Of a stretch of 64,000 nucleotides of DNA, positions 35,140 to 44,701 are shown piece by piece. The position numbers were made by a program, and so were the translations under genes. The DNA comes from Sorghum bicolor (Eukaryota; Streptophyta; Magnoliopsida; Poales; Poaceae). The notes beneath the pieces were generated by a model. It was given only the letters and a program-made list of their open reading frames with translations. It did no database searches and had not been told where the DNA came from. The first letter of the stretch is position 1. Every line of letters starts with the position of its first letter. The DNA is taken from NCBI RefSeq assembly GCF_000003195.3, contig NC_012870.2, positions 39,895,491-39,959,490 of the forward strand. Reading direction: 5' to 3'.

Positions 35140-38100
35140 CTCAACGCATATCGCCCCCTTAACCGGAGACACGTTGCCCTCGAAGTCTTTTAACATCATA
35201 TCGGTCTTGGTCAAATCTTGATCCCCTTTTCCAAGCTTCCGATATACTGCGTAAGGCATTATGTTGATAGCTGCCCCACCATCAATCAATATCTTGGTCA
35301 TCGGCTGACCATCGACTCTCCCTTTAACGAACAAGGCTTTAAGATGCTGCCTTTCATTGTCAGCAGGCTTTTCAAAGATAGCCGTCATCGGATCCAGAGC
35401 CAACTGAGCTATCTGGTCGGAAAACTCTAACCCCTCATCATCACTGGACGGCGCAAGGAATTCCATCGGCAACATAAATACCATGTTGACATCTGCCGAT
35501 GGCCCTTTCCCCTTAGATTCTGATTGTTGCTGATCCCCAGGTTGGCCAGAGTTCTCACCCTTGCTGAGCTCTTCTCGTCTTTCACGCTGCAGTCTTCTCT
35601 TCTTTGTTTTAGTCAATCCCTCTGGACACCATGGGGGAAGTGGTGACTGCCTTGCCGATGGACGACGATGTTCCCTTGACTCCATCCGATAAGTATTGGC
35701 GTCCCTGCAAAATATGAACTCATCGGGAACCCGTGCATTAGCCATCTCCTCAAGCTCTTCCTGGTTCCTGGGAAAATATTCAACATGATCGCCAAGTCTA
35801 TCGTGCACACTGAGCCTGCCCCCTAGTCGATCATGAACTGATGCTCTCCCCCTAATCGGCCCATTAAATCGCCGATCACTATTGTGATAGCGCTGGTCGG
35901 ATCTGTCATACCGATCATAACCATTGCACTCAGGGCAATCTCTAACAGTGGGCAACTTGATGTTCCGCTCCCAACAATGGATAAAGAATGGGCAGTTCCA
36001 GTGATCTTTGTGCCGATTCCACTCCTGTCGGCATCTTTCTTCTTCCCGATGATAGTCTTCTTGCTGGCGCCGATACCGATCCTCACATTGCTGTCAGGTT
36101 TCCCGAGGCCTTCTGTGAGTTATCACAATACCAGATCGGGAGGCCTTCTCGAATTAGTTCCCTCCTGGATCAAGCCTTTTCCCTTTGCATCGGCAGTAGT
36201 GATCTGATGCTGAGGATCCACCGATGCACTTCTTTCAGCTGCTTCCGATGTTAAGACCTTGGCCTTTCCCTTAGCATCCAGCATATTTGTCGGGAAAGGA
36301 TGTTGATCAATCTTCATCGGCTTCTGAGTTTTGGAACTGTCAAATTTGATCCTCCCAGATTCTATAGCCGATTGCAACTGTTGTCTAAAAGCTTTTCACT
36401 CATTGGTGCTGTGAGAAGTTGCATTATGCCACTTGCAGTATTTCATCTTCTTTAACTCTTCAGCCGATGGAATCACATGATTAGGCGACAACTTGATCTG
36501 GCCTTCCTGAAGTAGAAAGTCAAATATCCTATCGGCCTTGGTGATATCAAATGCAAACTTCTCTGGCTCCTTGTGCCCGAAAGGGCAAGACATCGGCTTC
36601 TTATTCTTTACCCATTCTGCCAAGCCGATGACTGGTTCTTCATCAGAGTCTGAACTTGCTGCCTCATCCACAAATGACACCTTCTTGTTCCAAGCCCTCT
36701 TAGGTTCAAAGGGCTTAATATCCTGGTCGGAAATCCTCTGGACCAAGTGACTTAGGCTCTCGAACTCCTGAGAAGCGTATTTGTCCCTGATATGTGGCAA
36801 CAAACCCTGGAAAGCCAAATCGGCTAGCTACCCATCATCCAAAACCAGACTATAGCATTTATTCTTGACTTCCCGCAACCTCTGCACAAAACTTTCAACC
36901 GATTCATCATTACGCTGTTTCAATCTGACCAAATCGGTAATCTTCTTCTCATGAACTCCAGAAAAGAAGTATGTGGAACTGCTTGTCTAGATCGGCCCAA
37001 TCAATCACCGAGTTGGGAGGTAACGAAATAAACCAGGTAAAAGCCAATCCAGACAAAGAAGATGAAAACAAACGAACCCTCAATTCATCCCTGTTAGCAG
37101 CTTCCCCGCATTGTATGATGAACCTGTTGACATGCTCCATGGTTGATGTGTCATCCTGTCCAGAAAACTTAGTGAAATCTGGTACCTTGTACCGATTTGG
37201 AAGTGGAATCAAATCATATGCGGGAGGATATGGCGTCCGATAAGAGTAAGTGTTGACTTTGGGTTTTATCCCAAATTGGTCTCTCATTACTTCAGCAATC
37301 TTATCGGCCCAATAAGCATTGGTATCTTGCCGATGGGGTGGTTGTGGATCTGGCGCCTGCTGATACACTTCCACGTGTCGTTGAGGCGCACGATCTGCAT
37401 GGAACATGGGGTTGATTGTCTGACCACCAAACTGTTGACCAAAATTCACCAGCTGGTTCGGCAACCCTTGATTCTGGAACCCGGGGTAGATCTGGCCTTG
37501 TTGAAGCCCTGTAGCCTGATGATTCTATTAGGGCATTTGTGGAAAGACTTGCTGCCCAGGCCATCCACTATTGGCATTCATCGGCATAGGTCCTGCCGAT
37601 GACTGGTAATTGGGCATTATCATTGAATTGACATACCCTGGCTCAGTCATAAACCTCTGCTGCGTCGGCATTGGATCTGCTGATGCGTTAGGCATCTGGA
37701 ACGTTAGAGCTTGAGAATTCCCAGTGTAAGGTCTCGCAGTAGTAGTTGTAGTATACTGGGGACTCTGGTTCATCGGCATGTTTGGAGGTGCCGACGCCAT
37801 AGGAGCCTTGCCTCTCATGTCAGTCATTTGAGATGTGCTAGGTGTCTTCCACACGTACTCTGGAGGCACACCGAATCCCCACCAGTTGGGAGGAACAGAT
37901 CCTGACATTGCTGATGCCAATAGGTCTGTGGTGAGCTTGATCGACTCATCTGATGTTGATGTATTAGCCGGCATCGGCGTAGATTGCGCGTTAGTGACTC
38001 CTAACGTGCTTGGAGGAACAGTATTTTCTATACCAGCAGCGGTCGTTGCAGCCGATGGAGCTGTGACAACTGGTGACCCCGGCTGATGATGAGAAGGACC

Positions 38101-38436
38101 AACATAATTTGGTGGCAACTGTCCTTCTTTGAAAGTTCTAGCCATGGCATTGAAAACCATATTGGACAGCACCCTAGCTTGATTGATCAAAGTACAGTTA
38201 ATAGCACTATCAACCATGTCTTGAAGTTTACCAGGATTGGCTTCAAAAGTAACCTGCTGAGGCATCGGCAGTGCTTCCTTCTGGATCACCTCGCCACTCC
38301 TGTTTATGCTGAAGGACTTGAGACATTGTTGCTTGTAATCCTCCATAGCCTTCGCAATAGCTTGCTTCTGCTCATCTTTGAGATTAGCTTCCGTCACGGG
38401 GATGACATTCTCCAAATTGAAATCACTAGTTGCCAT
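35140..38436 (-). pseudogene. gag: Tat gag and protease N-terminal part
   Basis: Starts MATSDFNLENVIP at 38436, 22 bp from the primer binding site. An N-terminal Pro/Met/Ala-rich region is followed by the Gag core (YKVPDFTKFSGQDDTSTMEHVNRF, LRVRLFSSSLSGLAFTWF at about 37190-37010), a further segment with FAFDITKADRIFDFLL and KYCKWHNATSHSTNE (36818-36396), then a charged region rich in His/Arg/Asp. The protease half carries the active site ILIDGGAAINIMPY at about 35285-35240. Readings change frame near 37500, 36950 and 36390-36100, and stops occur, so it is dead. The insertion at 35134 separates it from the rest of the protease. Confidence 0.88.
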
Positions 38437-38457
38437 GTCGATCTTGATCTTGAAACT

Positions 38458-38475
38458 GTCCCACCGGGCGTGCCA
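38458..38475 (-). other. Primer binding site position of the Tat element
   Basis: On the minus strand TGGCACGCCCGGTGGGAC lies 7 bp inside the 5' LTR and ends, read as a tRNA complement, in CCA. I cannot name the tRNA with certainty. Confidence 0.65.
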
Positions 38476-38482
38476 AAAGATG

Positions 38483-39197
38483 TGTTGATGCAAAAGCTGA
38501 TATGCAAACACAAAGGGCTAATACCCGATTTCAAACGTTAAGGCGTGCCAGCCGATTTGACCTTACTATCGGCAAAGGTGATAACTTGAATACTTTGGTC
38601 CCGACAACAGCGATGCGCCCAGATGCCACGGCCAAGAGGTATTCACGCGGAACTCGAGAATACGCCGAGCTTAAGTCGACGAACTCCTAAGAACTCGTAA
38701 AAAAAGGAAAATATGACGAAGTCGTCGAAAAAGTAGATGCTGGAATATGAGTAAAAACTTGTGTTTGATTGATTGATAGATTTTTCATTATAAGGCCCTA
38801 GGGTCTACATTTATACCCTGCTCAAAGAGCTACAATCAGACACGACTAGGACTCGAATTCCAAATTAAACAGAATCCGTATACAAAACGATTTAAATAAC
38901 TAAGGAAAACACAAAACTATCCTCCCGTGACAAACTGGGACACCATCATGGACCAATCGGCAACCTTCAGGTTCTCCTCCCGAATCATCGGCAGACTCCT
39001 CATCGTAGCCATCGGCAAAGGCTAACGCTAACCATCGGCAAGAACGCGTCACCACCCATAGACTTAGTCACATTTAGTTGTCCCCTCATCGGCAACCGCC
39101 CTCATCGGCAACTCCCTTGTAGACCAATTGTTGTTGCCCTATCTTGCCGATCTATACTCTACCGATCCTGGGTACGTGTCCAAAAACGGTGTCAACA
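38483..39197 (-). repeat. 5' LTR of the Tat element
   Basis: 715 bp with TGTTGA/TCAACA termini, the partner of 18614-19328. Confidence 0.93.
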
Positions 39198-39543
39198 ATA
39201 CGTTTAACAAAAATAGGAAGAGTCTAAAGGCACCACGCAGAAGGGCACCTGAAGTGGGCCCCTGGTGGGGCCGACCGGTGCCCTAGTGGGGCCGGTCGAC
39301 GCCCTCCTATCACCCCCCATCCCAATTCTCGTTCCCTATTCTTCTACACTCTTCCTTTAGATATTCACGCATAATCTAGTTGTAATCAGATATTACTTTG
39401 TACAGATCCCGTAGAGCCTAGCATCGGTCCTCATCACATCTTCTGAAAACCCATATAAATACGTACCTAGACCCTCCTCAATAGTATCCCATAACCAACC
39501 ACCTCTTTTCCCTGAGAAGCTCCCCAAATTAGATCTATTAGCA

Positions 39544-40250
39544 ATGACGGACAAGGCAGTCAACAACTCGAAGGCCCTTGCCCTGGCCCAGCCGAAGCCT
39601 CTCGTTGTGGTGCCGCCGAAGCCTCTCGCTGTGGTACCACCGAAGCCACTCGCCGTTGTGCCGCCGAAGCACGTCGCCACAATACCCCAACGCTATGATC
39701 AAGCATACTACGTGCAAGAACCATCTCATCTTTCTCCTACAAGGCGATTGCTGCAAGGAATTGCTAATGGGAAGCAGGTCGCTATCCCCAAGGGTACTCC
39801 GCTTCTCCAACCCAAGGAGAATGAGCGGCTCTTGTCGGTCCAAACCGACAAGAAAGGGAAGCTGATCTGTGCTAAGTACACCACCACTCGTCTGGTTATC
39901 CAAGGCGTTAGGGATAACCCTAACGAGGTGTGCTATGTCGAGCATCTCGCACTGCCGCCTAAGCCCAAGAGGAAAAGGGCTACGTCAGCACCAACACTAG
40001 AGAAAGCTCCGAAGCAGCCAGCTCCTACCTTGCGCACCCTCAACAAAAAGCTTGAAGGCCTCTCTGACATTATCAGGGGATGGAGAAATTCAACAATCTA
40101 AGGGACAAGCTTATTAAAGGCATGGACAAGCAGCTAGGGATCAGTTTCAAGTTGATCTACAACCTTGGGAGTGATAAAGATAAGCTTGAAGTAGAGATTG
40201 CAGCCCTGCACGAAAAAATTCAGGGCCTCGACAAGAAAGGGCAGCCGTAG
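39544..40250 (+). pseudogene. Athila accessory ORF downstream of pol
   Basis: Starts MTDKAVNNSKALA at 39544. Residues about 17-45 are 8-residue repeats (PPKPLAVV type), from a 24-bp DNA repeat at about 39590-39675. Then comes a basic middle (LLQGIANGKQVAIPKG; PPKPKRKRAT, possibly a nuclear signal). The first frame stops at 40099. A second frame from the ATG at 40080 (MEKFNNLRDKLIKGM) runs to TAG at 40248 and looks like the C-terminal coiled coil, so one frameshift near 40075 probably split one ORF. It lies where env-like ORFs sit in Athila elements, but no signal peptide or transmembrane segment is seen. Function unknown. Confidence 0.6.
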
Positions 40251-41632
40251 TTGCCCAGTTAGTTTTAAATAAGGCACAATTCCACTAGGTTTGGCTAGTT
40301 AGTTAGGTCAGTGGAGTCATAAAAGTTTTCTTAGTTCAAAGCCCATAGAGCTAGGGCAGTCGTTAGCTCAATCGTTAAAGCGTTTGTTCAATTATCACCA
40401 TCATGAATAAATAAAGTGCCTTATATTTTATCTACTCTTTTCTCTATTTTCTTTTGTATGTCTTTGTCTCCACATATTCCGCAGGAAAGTATATAGAAAA
40501 ATAAGTGTTGGGGAGGCACTTCTCAATCACGAAACGGAAATTCAGTCGGGAAATAGTGTAATTCGGAATACAATCGAACCAAGATCGCGCACAGCCAAGC
40601 AGGGCCCACACTGCACAGAGGTGGGGCTGGCCGGTGCCCTGTTCGCTCGCCTTCGCCCTTGTTTCGGTCACGGTCAGGTTTGAATTATTTAAATTATAAT
40701 AGCATATATTTTATCTGTGAATTGTCATCCGAATCGTAAATCTCTATATTGCACATTTCTTAAGAAATAATAAACAATATTTAATCTATGACTTGAAAAA
40801 TAAATTGTATGACACTTTTCTAGAATCATGGCTGTGAAATTTATAGTACTTCATGTTTACTTAAGTTATTGTGAAAAAAAATATAGCAAAATAATGAGTA
40901 CTCAATCCCTGAAAATGTGTCTTTGGAGATTTTTCTTTTAAAAGGTAAAAACAAATTAGCTTCACCTCTCCTTGTATTGGAATCAAATAATAATAATGTT
41001 ACTCTATTAATATGACTTTGGTAGAGAGATTATCATATTCCTAGTATCATAAAAAAATTAAATAAAAATGTAATACACTCCCTTAAGCACTATTATGAAG
41101 GAGGCATGAGCTCTTCATAAAGAAATCCGAGGAAATAAAAAGGGACAAGTGTCCGAAACCTCAAAAAGATAGATCACGAGGAAATAAAAAGGGACAAGTG
41201 CCCAGAACCTCGATCTGAAAAAAAGAGAAGAGAAAGAAAGAGAGTTCATGGTCCCTCCTACATAATATGTTAATGAAGTGGATGATTTGTCTGATCCAGG
41301 AATATGATATTTCTCTCCCTAGTTATAACATCAAATTAATATCACAATCACTGATGCCACTACAATTAAGAGAAGGGTGAAGCTATGTTTTATTTATGAA
41401 CTTCACTTACTCTCCAGTAGACAAAATTTAAGGAAGAGAGTAATCTATTTTTCAGCTATCCCACTCTGCAATAACTATAGAATTCATGATAAGCACTTTA
41501 AATTTCTATAGTACATGATGACTAGATCAGTTTTATATAATTTAATTTCCAAGTTATGCATTAAATATTTACTCAGTATGATAAAACCAACCTTTTTCTT
41601 GGGACGAGTAAAAGCCTAAGTGTGGGGGTAAT
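40251..41632 (+). other. 3' non-coding region of the Athila element
   Basis: AT-rich sequence without a gene. It carries two hairpin motif copies (41128-41212), a CTTGGGACGAG element near 41598 and the polypurine tract GTGTGGGGGTAATT ending at 41632. Confidence 0.75.
41128..41212 (+). ncRNA. Tandem RNA hairpin candidate in the Athila 3' region (two copies)
   Basis: Copy 1: outer CGAGG (41128-41132) with CCTC (41159-41162); inner GGAC (41143-41146) with GTCC (41151-41154); loop AAGT. Copy 2, 49 bp on: outer CGAGG (41177-41181) with CCTCG (41208-41212); inner GGAC (41192-41195) with GCCC, one A-C mismatch. The A-rich spacer GAAATAAAAAG is shared with the copy at 32632. Confidence 0.5.
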
Positions 41633-42839
41633 TGTTGACACTTGTTAACTTATAAAATTTATTAGCATTTATTTCTCCCCCAGAAATGAATATCCACTAG
41701 AATAGGGTTATCACTGACAATTTCTACGCGTTTTGTATATTCTGTTCTAGGGATTATTTGAGAAAGTGCTGAAAATAGGAATTTAACTGCTAATCAGTCA
41801 TGAAACTTAGCCGCGATGAAAGGATGACACCGGAGGATTCAGGAACACTCTAGAAGACACCCAACGCGAGGGGGGAGCCAGCCGCCACTAGGTGGGGCCG
41901 GCCGGCCCTACCCTAGCGCCGGTCGACCCCCTAGGGCTAGGGTTAGCTCCCCCTTTCTTGAAGCTTCCTCCACCGCCTTTGTGGAGCCATCTCGACTGCT
42001 TGTTAAGTCGGTTTGATCCAACGGCACGCGTTCACCCCACCAGGCTATAAATAGAAGGCAAGACACCCCGTGGAGGAGGCCAGATCAAGAGATGAAGAGT
42101 CAGACCATTAGATAGAAATCCACTAGATCTAGGCTAGCAATCAAGGTAGAGATTAGAGAGAGATAGAGTAGAGGAGTAGAGATTCGGATGAGATCCAGCC
42201 TGTCGGAGCTTCCTCAGGAGCTGTATTCTTTGGGATTTGGCTCCCTCGCCCGGAACTGCGTTCTAAGGTACTTTTTTATTTACTCTTCTGATTCAAGTAA
42301 GCAACTTGTTTGTATTCGTTCTTTGGTTTACAACTCATATTATATTAAGTACTACAATTTGGGTAGCTCCTAGGTCAGAGTAGTGATTCGTAGCGTAGAC
42401 GTGGTGTCTGGGCTATCGTTGCTTGTGAATGCCCCCGGACAGTGGTAGTTCGTGTAGGTGACTTTATAGCTGCGTTGATTCCTCTATAGTCCACTTCCCG
42501 TTGGTAGGATTGATAGGCTTATAGGTGCCTGGGATTACTCTGATTCTTCCCCTATTTTGGTTACTTGCCGGATAAGACGATACTATACAAAGTTTACTGG
42601 TTATTGCAACCAGAGTACATTAGTATTTCCTCATCATTAATAGTTTCTAGATTGTTTGTGCCCTGTTTGATTAAGAAATTATAGGCTAAGTCATAAATCA
42701 CCTAGTGTTCATTTGCGTTCGATATCAAAACTTATCAAAACTGGGTTAATCTTGTTGAAGTGTTGATCAGTATATATCTGTGCGCTTGGAGATAATCTGA
42801 TTATAATCATTATTAGGGTGCAGTTAATTTATACCAACA
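41633..42839 (+). repeat. 3' LTR of the Athila element
   Basis: 1207 bp, TGTTGACACTTG...ATACCAACA, directly after the polypurine tract. TATA box ctataaata at 42045-42053. The matching 5' LTR must lie left of the window, so divergence cannot be measured. Confidence 0.88.
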
Positions 42840-42844
42840 GGGTA

Positions 42845-43700
42845 TTAAGACACAAGGGTCACCTCCTACGCGACTGTGCCCATGCTAGTCTTACGTACGG
42901 AGGGTGGACTATAGAGGAACCAACACAGCTGTCACCTGCGCGGACTACCACACATCCTAGTACGTCAGGGTGCAGTCGCAGATAAACAAGATATCTAGAA
43001 ACCCTGTCTATATATTGTCTACAATCTACCCAATGATCAATTAGGTAAACGCAATACGAGCAATTACATGAATTCAATAAGACCAAACCAACTATCCTAG
43101 ACATATAATCAAAGTAGATAATGACTATTGTAATTAAGAACATTTAAGAGATTAAGAGCAATGTTGCCTGAATCATAATATTGAATACAATAAGAGCAAA
43201 GTACTTGAACAATACTGAACTTTGCGCTCCAGGCAGACGCTAGGGGCTCCAGATCCCACTGAAGAACTAGAACTCTTCTACTTCTAATCTAACTAGGCTA
43301 AAGTTATGAACTAGAGAGGCTCTCATGAACTAGAAAAGACTCTTGATGGATTAATCTCCAAATGACTTGATCCCCTAGGGAGGGGGGTCTACCCCTTTAT
43401 TTATAGCCCGGTGGGATCGACGTGCGCCGCAGGATAAAACCGACGTAACCAATGGCCGAGATGCATCAGAAGAGGCGGTGGAGGAAGCTTCCAGAAAGGG
43501 GAGGCAAACTCTAGCAGCAGGGGGCCGGCCGGCCCCACATGGCAGGGTCTTGGCCCCCGGTTGCTTCCGGTGTCTTTTGGATCATTCCCAGTTCCGTTTG
43601 TGATATTTCTATAGTGGATACGTTTTGTGGTAAATATGCACTTGAATCCCTCTTTTAAGCTTTTCTAGAATAATCCGTGAAAAATATAGAATACCCCTCG
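42845..43700 (-). repeat. Truncated, inverted LTR relic related to the Athila LTR
   Basis: On the minus strand it shows the same landmarks as 41633-42839: a GGGGCCGGCCGGCCCC-type U3 stretch (near 43520), the TATA segment gggctataaataaagg (near 43400) and the R/U5 stretch with cctctatagtccac (near 42910). It lacks the last few hundred bases of the LTR where it meets the Athila 3' end. Its right limit is uncertain. Confidence 0.6.
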
Positions 43701-43926
43701 CCGGCGAAATTGTCCTCAAGTATGCTTTAGTCGACGCTGTTGTCTCGTTCTCGGATCACATGACCTTGATGCAATCTGGTCTTCTTTGAAATATCTCTAT
43801 ATAATATGGCTACTTTAATATATAAAATATGTTGTTGTTAAAAAAAAAGCAGCCATCATGGGTAAAAACGGACCTCCAAAGTTGAAATCCACGTGCATTT
43901 GCCTCGTGTCCCTCGTGAGTAAAAAC

Positions 43927-44470
43927 TAGGACCGAGCAAATTACCCAATACCCATTATCCGTATCGAATTATCCGGACCCGAATTAATCGAATCCAAGGT
44001 ACCCCATCCTAAATTCGGATAGCAATTTTGATTACCCGAAATTAGTTTAGGTAATTCGGGTAATGTCTTCCGGTACCCGAACTACCCGAATTATCCAAAT
44101 ATTTGTCTATATCTTTGTATTTATCATGTGTTATTAGTTAAATATTAGAACTTATCAATTTATTAGAACATAATTCTCTTTGTTTGAACAAGTAATAGTA
44201 ATATATTATTCTCTACAAAATGCTATTGAAATTCTATACAAATTGCTGCTGAAATTATATATAAATTGCTATTGAAATTTTGTATACTGTGTTATTTTTT
44301 GAAAATTCAGGTAAATCGGGAATACCCGAACCTGAATCCAAATTATCAAGTACCTGAAATTACGAATAGTGTTTTTTCAAAGTTAATATTAGATAACATT
44401 TTTTATTACCCGAATTTTAAATTACTCAAATTATCCGACGCGAATTGGGTAACCCGAACGCCCAGGCGTA
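43927..44470. mobile_element. Non-autonomous hAT-like element upstream of LHP1
   Basis: 544 bp between perfect 8-bp direct repeats GTAAAAAC (43919-43926 and 44471-44478), the target-duplication length of hAT elements. The ends (TAGGACCGAGCAAATTACCC and, inverted, TACGCCTGGGCGTTCGGG) are imperfect inverted repeats. The inside is AT-rich with many ACCCGAA/TTCGGGT words. No transposase. It ends 232 bp before the LHP1 start codon. Confidence 0.78.
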
Positions 44471-44478
44471 GTAAAAAC

Positions 44479-44701
44479 GCAAACGAAGAAATACTTTTCC
44501 AGACTGCTGCTGCTGCCTGTGCTACAAAAACGTCACGCTGCCCTCCGCCCCTGTACGAGCCTTGTTCCTCCCGAACCCCTCCAAGAAAAGGCGGCTCCAA
44601 CAACCAGAGCGCTCATCAGCAAAATCTGTACAAGATCCGCCCTCGATTTGGGTAGCGCGAGTGAACGTGAGGCCGGGCCGTGGAGTGAAACAAGATTCGA
44701 C
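44479..44701 (+). promoter_or_regulatory. LHP1 proximal upstream region
   Basis: The only sequence between the hAT-like element and the LHP1 ATG. No TATA box is evident; it is GC-rich, with a CTG run (44504-44516). The reading frame of exon 1 stays open upstream to 44519, but homology begins at the Met at 44702. Confidence 0.45.

Larger units (their letters stand above)
18614..39197 (-). mobile_element. Tat-lineage Ty3/gypsy retrotransposon with antisense gene, split by a later insertion
   Basis: Complete element read on the minus strand: 5' LTR (38483-39197), primer binding site, gag-protease (38436-35140), insertion at 26877-35134, then protease remainder, RT, RNase H, a second RNase H and integrase (26876-23323), an antisense gene (19886-23167, plus strand), polypurine tract and 3' LTR (18614-19328). 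A second, archaeal-type RNase H is the mark of the Tat lineage. Target duplication ATATG (18609-18613) and ATACG (39198-39202), one transition apart. Without the insertion the element is about 12.3 kb. It lies in the 3' part of the Athila element. Confidence 0.93.
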
